A stretch of DNA of 64,000 nt from contig CAMDMA010000011.1 in the NCBI GenBank assembly GCA_945902075.1, positions 1 to 64,000 of the forward strand, given 5' to 3'. The notes below the pieces were generated by a model, which worked only from the letters and a program-made list of their open reading frames with translations, did not search any database and had not been told where the DNA came from. This document shows positions 9,946-19,073 of this stretch, in pieces (position 1 is the first letter of the stretch; each line of letters starts with the position of its first letter). The stretch is from Candidatus Kuenenia stuttgartensis. Lineage in GTDB: Bacteria > Planctomycetota > Phycisphaerae > Phycisphaerales > SM1A02. A program made the position numbers and the translations under genes.

Positions 9946-11748
9946 ATGCTCAAGCGAACGAACATGTGTGGCTCGCTCCGAACGGGCCATGTGGGACAGA
10001 CCGTCACCGTCTGCGGTTGGATCAACACCTATCGCGACCAGGGCCGTGGGCTCATTTTCACCGATCTCCGCGACCGCGAAGGACTTTGTCAGGTCGTGTT
10101 CGACCTCGAGCAAGCCCCCGCGGATCTTGTGGGGCTCGCGAAGACCTTGCGCCGTGAATATGTGATTGCCGTCACCGGCACGGTGCGTATTCGCGCGGGT
10201 GGGGCCAACCCGAAACTCGCAACCGGCGAAGTTGAGATCGTGGCCGAGAAGCTTGAACTCCTCAATGCTTCTGAGGCTCCGCCGATCCTCCCAGACGATC
10301 ACGAAGCGGAAAAGATCAATGAGGAGACGCGCCTCAAGTATCGCTACATCGACCTCCGTCGTCCGCGGATGCAGCACATCCTGCACACCCGCTCGCGGAT
10401 CACGAAGTTCGCCCGCGACTACTTCAGCGGCAACGGCTTCATGGAGATCGAGACTCCGCTCCTGATCAAGACGACGCCAGAGGGAGCGCGCGACTTCATC
10501 GTGCCAGCGCGACTTCACCCCGGAAAGTGGTACGCGCTGCCGCAAAGTCCGCAGCTCTTCAAGCAGATTCTGATGGTCGCCGGCTGCGACCGCTACCTTC
10601 AGATCTGTAAGTGCATGCGCGACGAAGACCCGCGTGCTGACCGTCAAGCGGAATTCACCCAGATCGATCTTGAGATGAGTTTCGTCGAGCGCGAAGACGT
10701 CATGGAAATGATGACGGGCTTCGTGCGCGGACTGTGGAGCGAACTCTTCAACTACGACATCGGCACCGTTCAACGCATGACCTACTGGGACGCGATGGAG
10801 CGCTACGGCATTGACCGCCCCGACACGCGTTATGGTCTTGAAATCACTGATGTTTCGGACATCGCAGCAAACACGGAGTTTGCAGTGTTCAAGGATGCGC
10901 TCGGGCTCACGAAGGCTGGACGCAAGGGCGTCGTGAAAGCAATCCGCATCCCGACTCCAAATGAGAAACTTACCCGCAAGGTGCTCGACGGTTACAGCGA
11001 GTTTGCCAAGACGTTCAAGGCTGGCGGCGTTCCGTTCACCAAACTCGGTGCCAACGGTTTTGAGACTGGCGTTGCCAAGTTCTGCGAGCCGGTGAAGGCC
11101 GAGCTCATCGCGAAACTCGGACTCGTTCCCGGTGACATCATCGTCTTTGCTGCCGACCACTACGACATCGCCACCAAAACGCTTGGTGAGCTTCGCCAGA
11201 AGATCGCTCGCGACCTTGACATCGTTCCCGCCGGCAAGTGGAACTTCCTTTGGGTCGTCGACTTCCCGATGTTTGACTGGGACGATGACAACAAGCGATG
11301 GGTTGCACTGCATCACCCCTTCACCAGCCCGAATCCGGACCAGTTCGGCATCCTTGAAAGCGATCCTGGCGTCTGTCTCTCGGCGGGTTACGACCTCGTG
11401 CTCAACGGCAGCGAAGTCGCCGGCGGCTCGATCCGCATCCACAACATGAAGGTGCAGGAGGCCGTGTTCCGCCTCATCGGCCTCACCGACGACGATGCCA
11501 AGATGAAGTTTGGCTTCCTCCTCGATGCATTGCGACTTGGTGCGCCGCCGCACGGTGGTGTCGCGTTCGGACTTGATCGCTTGGTGATGCACATCGTGGG
11601 TACGGACAATATTCGCGACGTGATTGCATTCCCGAAAACGCAGTCCGGGATGGATCTGATGACCGAGGCACCCGGCCCAGTCGATCCAGAGCAACTCGTC
11701 GAGACGCATGTTCGTTCGACAGCGGTCGTCGAGCCAGCAAAGCACTGA
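9946..11748 (+). CDS. aspS: Aspartyl-tRNA synthetase
   Basis: MLKRTNMCGSLRTGHVGQTVTVCGWINTYRDQGRGLIFTDLRDREGLCQVVFD; class II motifs YRYIDLRRP, RDEDPRADRQAEFTQIDLEMSF, GGVAFGLDRLVM. Confidence 0.97.
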   Translation: MLKRTNMCGSLRTGHVGQTVTVCGWINTYRDQGRGLIFTDLRDREGLCQVVFDLEQAPADLVGLAKTLRREYVIAVTGTVRIRAGGANPKLATGEVEIVAEKLELLNASEAPPILPDDHEAEKINEETRLKYRYIDLRRPRMQHILHTRSRITKFARDYFSGNGFMEIETPLLIKTTPEGARDFIVPARLHPGKWYALPQSPQLFKQILMVAGCDRYLQICKCMRDEDPRADRQAEFTQIDLEMSFVEREDVMEMMTGFVRGLWSELFNYDIGTVQRMTYWDAMERYGIDRPDTRYGLEITDVSDIAANTEFAVFKDALGLTKAGRKGVVKAIRIPTPNEKLTRKVLDGYSEFAKTFKAGGVPFTKLGANGFETGVAKFCEPVKAELIAKLGLVPGDIIVFAADHYDIATKTLGELRQKIARDLDIVPAGKWNFLWVVDFPMFDWDDDNKRWVALHHPFTSPNPDQFGILESDPGVCLSAGYDLVLNGSEVAGGSIRIHNMKVQEAVFRLIGLTDDDAKMKFGFLLDALRLGAPPHGGVAFGLDRLVMHIVGTDNIRDVIAFPKTQSGMDLMTEAPGPVDPEQLVETHVRSTAVVEPAKH

Positions 11749-11781
11749 CCACATCCCGCACAGGCGGAGAAGGGTGACCCT

Positions 11782-13128
11782 ATGCGCGGCAACCAAAGCG
11801 ACAGCGGACGACGCGGATTCCGCGCGCGTCGTGTGCAAACCGTCGCGCTCTTCGCAGCACTGCTTTTCGGCGTCGCGGTTGGGCAATGGCTGCATGTGTC
11901 GTATGGCGCTGACGGCGTCGGTGCCTGGTGGGGGACCGCTGGCGAGTTGCTTCTGCTGCGGCCGCTGCAGATGATCGTGGTTCCACTTGTTGCGCTCTCT
12001 GTCATCAGCGGGATTGCTTCGATCGGCGACCCTTCGAAACTCGGATTGATTGGCGGAGCGACGGTCGCGTTTTATGTCGGAAGCATGCTTGTCGCGGCGA
12101 CCCTTGGCGCCACTGCCGTTGGCTTTTTCCAACCGGGAGCAGGGCTTGATCCTGCGCAACTCAACTCGCTCGTGCAAGCGGGCGGTGAGGTCTTTCGGTC
12201 GGACACGGTGCGCGCGCAACGCATGGAAGCTGGCGAATCGCTTGGGATCGGTGGCGCGTGGCAATCGATTCTTTCGCAGATCCTTCCCAAGAACCCGCTT
12301 GCGGAAGCTGCTGGTGGAAACACCGTCGGAGTCATCGCATTCTCGATTCTCATTGGTCTCGGCCTTGCCGCGGCGCGCGATTCCGCTCGCGTGGCGCGCG
12401 AAGCGCTTGACGGCCTGCTCGCCGCGCTACTTGCGGTGATTCAGTGGATCCTGTGGCTCATGCCGATCGGGCTATTTTTCTTCGTCACGAGCGTCGTCGG
12501 GAAGATCGGCCTCGCCTCCACAGCTGGCCCTGTCGGAAAGTACTTTCTCGTCACCGCGGGCGCACTCCTCGTGCATGGATTTGTCTTACTTCCACTGATG
12601 GGGCTTCTGCTTGGCGGAGGCAACTGTTGGGCGCTCCTTTGGCATGTGCGACGCGCGCTACTGACGGCATTTTCGACAAGCTCCTCGAACGCCACACTTC
12701 CAGTGACGCTCGAAGTTTGCTCGACAGATGGCGGCTGCTCAAAGCGTGCGACAAACTTCGTCGTGCCGCTCGGTGCCACACTCAACATGGACGGCACAGC
12801 GCTCTACGAAGCCGTTGCGGCGCTCTTCCTCTTCCAACTCTTTGGCGTCGATCTTACTTTTGGCGACACGGTAATCGTGGTCTTGACTGCGACGCTCGCG
12901 GCGATCGGCGCCGCGGGAATTCCTTCTGCGGGATTGGTCACGCTTGTCATCGTGATCACCGCCGTCAACACGAGTCTCGCGGGCCGCGGACTTGCGCCCA
13001 TTCCAATTGCAGCAGTGGGCATCATCATTGGTGTCGACAGACTGCTTGATATGATCCGCACCACGGTGAACGTCTGGGGCGACATCGTCGCGGCAAAGCT
13101 CATCACGCGCCTCGCTCCCGACGGGTAA
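11782..13128 (+). CDS. Dicarboxylate/amino acid:cation symporter (SLC1/GltP-DctA family)
   Basis: LLRPLQMIVVPLVALSVISGIASIGD; FSTSSSNATLPVTLEV; PLGATLNMDGTALYEAVAALFLFQ. Confidence 0.93.
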   Translation: MRGNQSDSGRRGFRARRVQTVALFAALLFGVAVGQWLHVSYGADGVGAWWGTAGELLLLRPLQMIVVPLVALSVISGIASIGDPSKLGLIGGATVAFYVGSMLVAATLGATAVGFFQPGAGLDPAQLNSLVQAGGEVFRSDTVRAQRMEAGESLGIGGAWQSILSQILPKNPLAEAAGGNTVGVIAFSILIGLGLAAARDSARVAREALDGLLAALLAVIQWILWLMPIGLFFFVTSVVGKIGLASTAGPVGKYFLVTAGALLVHGFVLLPLMGLLLGGGNCWALLWHVRRALLTAFSTSSSNATLPVTLEVCSTDGGCSKRATNFVVPLGATLNMDGTALYEAVAALFLFQLFGVDLTFGDTVIVVLTATLAAIGAAGIPSAGLVTLVIVITAVNTSLAGRGLAPIPIAAVGIIIGVDRLLDMIRTTVNVWGDIVAAKLITRLAPDG

Positions 13129-14646
13129 ATGCATCGAGTGCGTCTCCTCCGCCGCCCACTTCTTACGCTCCTCGTGACCGTCGGCATCGCCGCGTGCGAT
13201 CGGTCGTCACCCGTGACGAACGACCCCTCGAGCGGTACACCCTCCGCTCGCACACCGCCGCCCGTCACGCGCTCACCCGCCAAAGTTGGAGGTCGTACCA
13301 ATGTGCTCCTGATCGTCGCCGATGACCTCGGTTGGGGCGATCTGAGTTGTTACGGCAATGAGCGATTCAGAACGCCCGCGCTTGATCGACTCGCGGCGGA
13401 AGGCATCCGATTCACCCAGGGCTACCAAGCTGCCAGTACATGCAGCCCCGCGCGCGCGGCAATGCTCACGGGTCGGTGGCCGGCGGAACTCGGTATTCAC
13501 GCGCCGCTCATGCATCAACGCCCCGACAACAGTGGCACAAGTGGACCGAGGCTCGCGCCCGACACCCCCACCATTGCTGATGTGCTCCGTGCTGAGGGCT
13601 ACGAAACGGTTCATATTGGAAAGTGGCACCTGAGTCTCGACGCGACACGCGCCACGCTCGCGGACTACGGCTTCACCACCGCGCATTGGGTCGAGGGTAA
13701 GGAAGATGGCGCGAATGCCGTTGGCGCGCGACGCAATCTCTACGCGATTGCTGAACGGCCAACCAACAGTGCAACTCTGGTCGACGCGACGCTTGCCGCG
13801 ATCGACGCGACAGGCACGACACCGTTTTATTGCCAATTGTGGTTGAGCGATGTCCACGCACCGGTCGCGCCCTCCGCCGAACAGCGGATGCCATTTCGAG
13901 TTGGCGTACCCGATGGATTTACGGCGCCGATCGAGGTCTACGCCGCTGCCGTGACCGAAATGGATCGTCAAATCGGTCGACTCCTCGACGGCATCGATGC
14001 GCGTGGACTCACGGAAGACACCATCGTCATCTTCACATCAGACAATGGTCCGGCGAGCGATGTGATGTCTACCGTCGCGTGGTCGGCGGCTGGGAGTGCT
14101 GGTCCGTTTCGCGGAATGAAGCGAAGCCTGTACGAGGGCGGTGTGCGTGTGCCTTGGATCGTGCGCTGGCCTGGGCATGCGCCGGCAGGAACGGTGAATC
14201 GCTCAGGGGTTGTCTGCGGAATCGATCTCCTCCCGACCATCGCCGAGTGCGTGCGCGCGCCGCTTTCCGCAGAGCTTACCGCGTCACTTCGTGGTGAAAG
14301 TGTGGCGACGGAAATCACCGGCGCCGACGCGGGTCGAACGCATCCACTCTTCTGGGAGTGGCGATCCCCACCCAGAGGTCCCATGGTCTCGCGCAGCCCG
14401 TCACTTGCGATGCGCGAGGGCAAGTGGAAATTGCTCGCAAACCCGGATGACGCGCGACTTGAACTCTTCGACCTTGAGTCAGATCCGAGCGAACTCGACA
14501 ATCTCGCGCGCGTTGAGCCGATGCTCGCGGCACGACTTCGTTCTCAATTACTCGCTTGGTCGAGGGCGCTTCCACCGCGAGAGACGCGCGTGGATCACAC
14601 TGACACACACGACTCGAACGGCTCGAACGCTTTGAACGACGATTGA
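13129..14646 (+). CDS. Cys-type sulfatase, predicted lipoprotein
   Basis: N-terminal lipobox-like TVGIAACDR; LLIVADDLGWGDLSCYGN; CSPARAAMLTGRWP (C/S-x-P-x-R sulfatase signature, Cys codon 13441-13443); IFTSDNGP. Confidence 0.93.
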   Translation: MHRVRLLRRPLLTLLVTVGIAACDRSSPVTNDPSSGTPSARTPPPVTRSPAKVGGRTNVLLIVADDLGWGDLSCYGNERFRTPALDRLAAEGIRFTQGYQAASTCSPARAAMLTGRWPAELGIHAPLMHQRPDNSGTSGPRLAPDTPTIADVLRAEGYETVHIGKWHLSLDATRATLADYGFTTAHWVEGKEDGANAVGARRNLYAIAERPTNSATLVDATLAAIDATGTTPFYCQLWLSDVHAPVAPSAEQRMPFRVGVPDGFTAPIEVYAAAVTEMDRQIGRLLDGIDARGLTEDTIVIFTSDNGPASDVMSTVAWSAAGSAGPFRGMKRSLYEGGVRVPWIVRWPGHAPAGTVNRSGVVCGIDLLPTIAECVRAPLSAELTASLRGESVATEITGADAGRTHPLFWEWRSPPRGPMVSRSPSLAMREGKWKLLANPDDARLELFDLESDPSELDNLARVEPMLAARLRSQLLAWSRALPPRETRVDHTDTHDSNGSNALNDD

Positions 14647-14688
14647 AGCGCGCAGTGACGCGCTTGTCATCCGCGCGGCTGCGTAGAT

Positions 14689-15672
14689 TCAGTGGATGCC
14701 GCGTTCTGCAAGCCACCGCTCTGCATCCATCGCAGCTTGGCAACCCATTCCACTTGCCGTGATTGCCTGTCGATAGGCGCTGTCCGCGACATCGCCGGCC
14801 GCAAAAACGCCTTCGATGTTCGTGTGGCTCGAGCGATTTCGCAGGAGCACATAGCCCTTCTCGTCAAACTCGATGCCGGCGCCCTGGAGAAACTTCGTCG
14901 CGGGCGAGTGGCCGATCGCAATGAAGAGCCCCTTGACTGGCAGCGTTGAAAGTTCCTTCGTCACGACATTTTCGAGAACGATTGCTTCGATAAAGTTCTC
15001 ACCAACCACATCGACAACGACCGAGTTCCACACGGGCACGGCCTTTGGATTGTCAAGCACTCGCGATTGCATGGTCTTCGAGGCGCGGAATGAATCGCGG
15101 CGATGGATCACATAAACCTTCGACGCAAACTTCGTGAGGTAACTCGCCTCTTCCATCGCAGTATCACCGCCACCGACAACTGCGACCTCTTGGTCGCGAT
15201 AGGCAGGCAGCGCGCCATCGCAAACCGCACACGCACTCACGCCGCCACCATTCATCGCAAGACGCAGTTCATTCGGAAGTCCCACCCAGTTTGCTGTAGC
15301 ACCGGTTGCGATGACCACCGAATGCGCGCGAACCGTCTCACCTTCGCTCGTTTCCAATGCAAACGGGCGCTGCGTGAAGTCACATCTCATGACATCCGCG
15401 TGCGAAATGCGCGTCCCAAACCGCTCGGCTTGCTGTTGAAAGAGCGCCATCATGTCGGGGCCGGAAACGCCGTGCGGAAATCCGGGGTAGTTCTCGACTT
15501 CGGTTGTCAACATCAGTTGACCACCCGGAAGCACCGGCGCGGGATTTGCCGCTGGGACGCCGATGATCGCAAGCGGCGCGAGGTTTGCGCGCGCACCGTA
15601 AATCGCGGCCGTCCAGCCTGCTGGGCCAGAACCGATGATCACCATTTTTTCGACGCCGTTCGAACCGCTCAT
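14689..15672 (-). CDS. trxB: Thioredoxin-disulfide reductase
   Basis: GSGPAGWTAAIYGARANL; CAVCDGALPAYRDQEVAVVGGGDTAMEEA (CxxC); GVFAAGDVADSAYRQAITASGMGCQAA. Confidence 0.95.
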   Translation of the reverse strand: MSGSNGVEKMVIIGSGPAGWTAAIYGARANLAPLAIIGVPAANPAPVLPGGQLMLTTEVENYPGFPHGVSGPDMMALFQQQAERFGTRISHADVMRCDFTQRPFALETSEGETVRAHSVVIATGATANWVGLPNELRLAMNGGGVSACAVCDGALPAYRDQEVAVVGGGDTAMEEASYLTKFASKVYVIHRRDSFRASKTMQSRVLDNPKAVPVWNSVVVDVVGENFIEAIVLENVVTKELSTLPVKGLFIAIGHSPATKFLQGAGIEFDEKGYVLLRNRSSHTNIEGVFAAGDVADSAYRQAITASGMGCQAAMDAERWLAERGIH

Positions 15673-15723
15673 TGCAACTCCAGTCGGAATCTAAACCCTA
15701 CTTTCCAGACGAAAGCGCGATGG

Positions 15724-17226
15724 TCATTGCGCCTGACCGCGCGAAATGGCGCGCAGCGCGGGCCACAGCACAAAGTCATCCGACTTCCCACCCACCGCAT
15801 GGCGTACCGCCTTGTTCGACTCGCCGTCGCCATTGCGCGCGAAGAGCACGCAACCGCGAACCTCAATTCGACCGAACTCACTTTCGATGCCCTTACTGCT
15901 CGAGCTAAGGAAATCGTAGATGAAACTGCCGTAGTCCTTGTCGTACGAATCAAAATCGAAGCGCTTCGGCATGAACTGTGCGTAGGCCATTTCAATGTTC
16001 TTCGGCCAATCGCCGAACTCCAACTTGTAACCCGCGAGGCCCGCTGAGATAACTGTGCCGCAGAGTTCGCATGCGAGCCGTCGGCGCAGTTCAAACAACG
16101 ACTCGATGTCGCGCGCAACAAGAACGACTGCCGCGTAGCGCACAGGATTTGCACGACTCAGTTCTGTTGGAATTGCCATCATCGGATCAAACGGGCGCAT
16201 GCGCCAACGACGCCACCAGTCGTCGTAGATATCAGTGAGTTTCTTGTTGCTCGCCTCGAGGCTGCCATGCACGGACGCGATCCTCGACCAACGCTTCGCT
16301 GCGCCGAAACCCGTGAGCGGCTCGCCGGCAGCTTGAAGCCCTGAAAACGCTTGGGCAAACTTCTCAAGATTCGGCTGACCATCGCTGTCGAAGACCGACT
16401 CGAGCATCGCGGTGCCCACGATGAGATCACCCTCTGGCATGGCGATGCGCTTCAGGCGCTCGTTGTCACTCGGCTTCAGAAAGGGATATTCGTTCTTTGC
16501 AAGGCGCTGAAGGAGCGCAACGCTCATCTTCGGCGAGTAGACCCACAACATGTCACGATGGACCGAGAGCGCGTCGCTCAACATCGTCATCGCGGCAAAC
16601 TTTTCGTCGAACATCGTTGCCTCGATCGCCTGCCGAAGCACGCGCGCGTGGGCAACGCCGAGGTTGAACGCATCGTCAAACTTCCCGGCCTCGCAAAGCC
16701 GATACATGTCGGCGGCAACGTAGGCGTTGATCGCCTCGATCGCGTCGAGGTACGGAAACGACATGCGCGCCAGATCACCGTCTGCACTGAGCTCGGCAAC
16801 GAGCTTGCGTTCCACGAAGCGCGCGTCCACCCCATCTGTTCCGTAGGGCACACCAAGAACCTGGCAATTCTGCACTTCAAGCAGTGTTTTGCCCATGTTG
16901 GCATTGGCTTCCGCCCATTTCGCAACCTCGTCGAAACCCTCCATGCCGGGATAGATGGTGGTTTGATTGAAATCAGCACCGACTTCTCGTGGTGCCTTGG
17001 TCATATCGAGGTACGCGGTGAAGATGCGCGTCGCGCTCTTGCCCTGCTCGGTCACAAGTGCCCAGGGAGCGTTGAGTTTGCCGAGCAACTCGCTCGACTG
17101 CGCCAGCGTTGCAGTCGAAGTCGCAAGCGCGACGACCGCTGCAATAGAACGCGCGGCGCGCCCTAGGAATGGTGAGCGGAGGATTTGTGAGAGATCGGCG
17201 AGGGTGGTGATTCGTTCGCGGGTCAT
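15724..17226 (-). CDS. Hypothetical secreted protein
   Basis: 500-aa ORF with hydrophobic N-terminal segment (SIAAVVALATSTATLAQS); no family recognised. Confidence 0.65.
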   Translation of the reverse strand: MTRERITTLADLSQILRSPFLGRAARSIAAVVALATSTATLAQSSELLGKLNAPWALVTEQGKSATRIFTAYLDMTKAPREVGADFNQTTIYPGMEGFDEVAKWAEANANMGKTLLEVQNCQVLGVPYGTDGVDARFVERKLVAELSADGDLARMSFPYLDAIEAINAYVAADMYRLCEAGKFDDAFNLGVAHARVLRQAIEATMFDEKFAAMTMLSDALSVHRDMLWVYSPKMSVALLQRLAKNEYPFLKPSDNERLKRIAMPEGDLIVGTAMLESVFDSDGQPNLEKFAQAFSGLQAAGEPLTGFGAAKRWSRIASVHGSLEASNKKLTDIYDDWWRRWRMRPFDPMMAIPTELSRANPVRYAAVVLVARDIESLFELRRRLACELCGTVISAGLAGYKLEFGDWPKNIEMAYAQFMPKRFDFDSYDKDYGSFIYDFLSSSSKGIESEFGRIEVRGCVLFARNGDGESNKAVRHAVGGKSDDFVLWPALRAISRGQAQ

Positions 17227-17519
17227 GAAGGCTGTCCGATGAAAGTTCTCTGCTCAGTGCCAAGTTGGACGCGCATCAATCGGCGGTCGTTTCGGCCCAA
17301 GATCAAGCTTGATGGATGGCTGATCTGGGATTCAAATCGACAGTCCTTCCAGCAGGACTGATTGAAGTTGTTGATCACGCGGCGGCACATTGTCCGTCGC
17401 GCATTCTGCGAGTCTCCAGGCGTTCCGTCCGAGTTGTAATCCGATCGCAATGACCAACTGAGTCCTTGCCGGCCGGGCCGCGCAATCTATCAGGATTGCC
17501 CGATACAGTACGCGTCCCC

Positions 17520-18839
17520 ATGGCCCGCTTCCGATGCCCCGAAACCGTCAATGTCCTTCTCCTTGGAACCGGAGGGCGCGAACATGCGCTCGCTTGGAGG
17601 CTGAAGAAAAGCAAGCGCATCGGAACCCTGTGGGTTGAGGCGGATGCGAACGCCGGGCTCCAGGAAATTGCGCGCGTCTGCCCGGAGCCTGTTGGTGATG
17701 TCTTTCGCCTCGCACGCTGGTGCGAGCGCGAGGATATTGCGCTGGTCGTGATCGGCCCGGAGGGACTGCTGCATGCGGACATCGCGACGAAACTCTCTGA
17801 TCCGCCCAAGCGATTCGTCTTCGGCCCAAACCGTGCCGGCGCACAACTCGAGTGGGACAAGGCGTTCGCGAAACAGGTGATGCGCGCGGCCACCGTGCCG
17901 ACAGCGGATGCGCGCGTGTTTACCGATGCGGAACAGGCGCTCGCCTATGTCGCGACGCGCGTGGATGGCTGCGTCGTCAAAGCAACTGGCCTGTGCGCGG
18001 GGAAAGGCGTGGTCGTCTGCAAGACCATCGACGAAGCCACGCGCGCCGTTGAGGATTGCCTGGTTCGCAAGGTTTTCGGCGACGCCGGTCTCACCATTTT
18101 GATTGAAGACCTTCTCGAAGGACCTGAGGTAAGCGTGCTCGCGCTGTGCGACGGGCAGTCTTTTTGGGTGCTTGATGCCGCCCAAGACCACAAGCGGGTT
18201 GGAGATGGGGATACCGGACCGAATACCGGCGGCATGGGCGCGTTCAGTCCGACTTCCAAGGCGACACCCGAGTTACTCCGTGTCGTCGAGCGCGACGTAC
18301 TTGTCCCCACGGTCGACGCGCTCAAGCGGATGGATATCCCCTTCCGAGGTGTTCTTTATGCCGGAATGATGGTGACGCCAGCCGGGCCCAAAGTGCTCGA
18401 ATTCAACACCCGGTTCGGCGATCCTGAGACGCAGCCCATTATGGCTCGGCTCAAGGCCGATCTCGTCGAACTTTGCTGGGCAACAGCAACCGGCCAACTT
18501 GCCGAAGTCGAGGTATCGTTTGACCGTCGCGCAGCCTGTTGCGTCGTTGTGTGCTCAAAGGGATATCCCGGTTCCTATGCAAAGGGGCTTGAGATCACCG
18601 GCCTCGACGACGCGCGTTCGATCGAGCGTGCACCCGACGAAGAGGTCCTGATCTTTCACGCCGGAACAATGCGAAAGCATGGCAAACTTGTGACAAATGG
18701 TGGCAGAGTCATCGGTGTGACCGCACTCGCGGCAACCGTTCGGAGGGCAAGTGAACTCGCGACGGCCGCTGCGGCAAAAATCCGTTTCGAAGGCGCGTTT
18801 TTCCGCCGCGATATTGGGATCAGTGAGCACAGCAGCTGA
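17520..18839 (+). CDS. purD: Phosphoribosylamine--glycine ligase
   Basis: NVLLLGTGGREHALAWRL, VVIGPEGLLHADIATKL, GPNTGGMGAFSP, KVLEFNTRFGDPETQPIMARL. Confidence 0.95.
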   Translation: MARFRCPETVNVLLLGTGGREHALAWRLKKSKRIGTLWVEADANAGLQEIARVCPEPVGDVFRLARWCEREDIALVVIGPEGLLHADIATKLSDPPKRFVFGPNRAGAQLEWDKAFAKQVMRAATVPTADARVFTDAEQALAYVATRVDGCVVKATGLCAGKGVVVCKTIDEATRAVEDCLVRKVFGDAGLTILIEDLLEGPEVSVLALCDGQSFWVLDAAQDHKRVGDGDTGPNTGGMGAFSPTSKATPELLRVVERDVLVPTVDALKRMDIPFRGVLYAGMMVTPAGPKVLEFNTRFGDPETQPIMARLKADLVELCWATATGQLAEVEVSFDRRAACCVVVCSKGYPGSYAKGLEITGLDDARSIERAPDEEVLIFHAGTMRKHGKLVTNGGRVIGVTALAATVRRASELATAAAAKIRFEGAFFRRDIGISEHSS

Positions 18840-19073
18840 CCTTCGCGCGCGCCCTTCCGCAACCCGAATGTCCAAACCGAGATGCGTCAAGCGATCGCAA
18901 ACTTTGTTTCTTCGTGACATGCCAACCGATCCGCAAACTTCGTATATTGGTCAAGTCTGTCCCGACACTTCGGTCGCCAGATCCGTGTTGAACGTTGAGA
19001 TGCGTTTCGAGTGGTGACCCGCATGCGTGTCACCCTTCACCAGCTAGGTCTCTAGACAGGTTGTAATCCGATC

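Noticed and set aside
9595-12264. 889-aa minus-strand ORF
   Set aside because: Lies antisense to well-supported aspS and the SLC1-type symporter; composition is typical of the antisense frame of high-GC genes and shows no domain motifs.
17326-17362. tRNA T-arm-like sequence GGGATTCAAATCGACAGTCC and nearby CAGTCCT/AGGACTG hairpin
   Set aside because: No acceptor, D or anticodon arms could be assembled around it; at most a small hairpin in an intergenic region.
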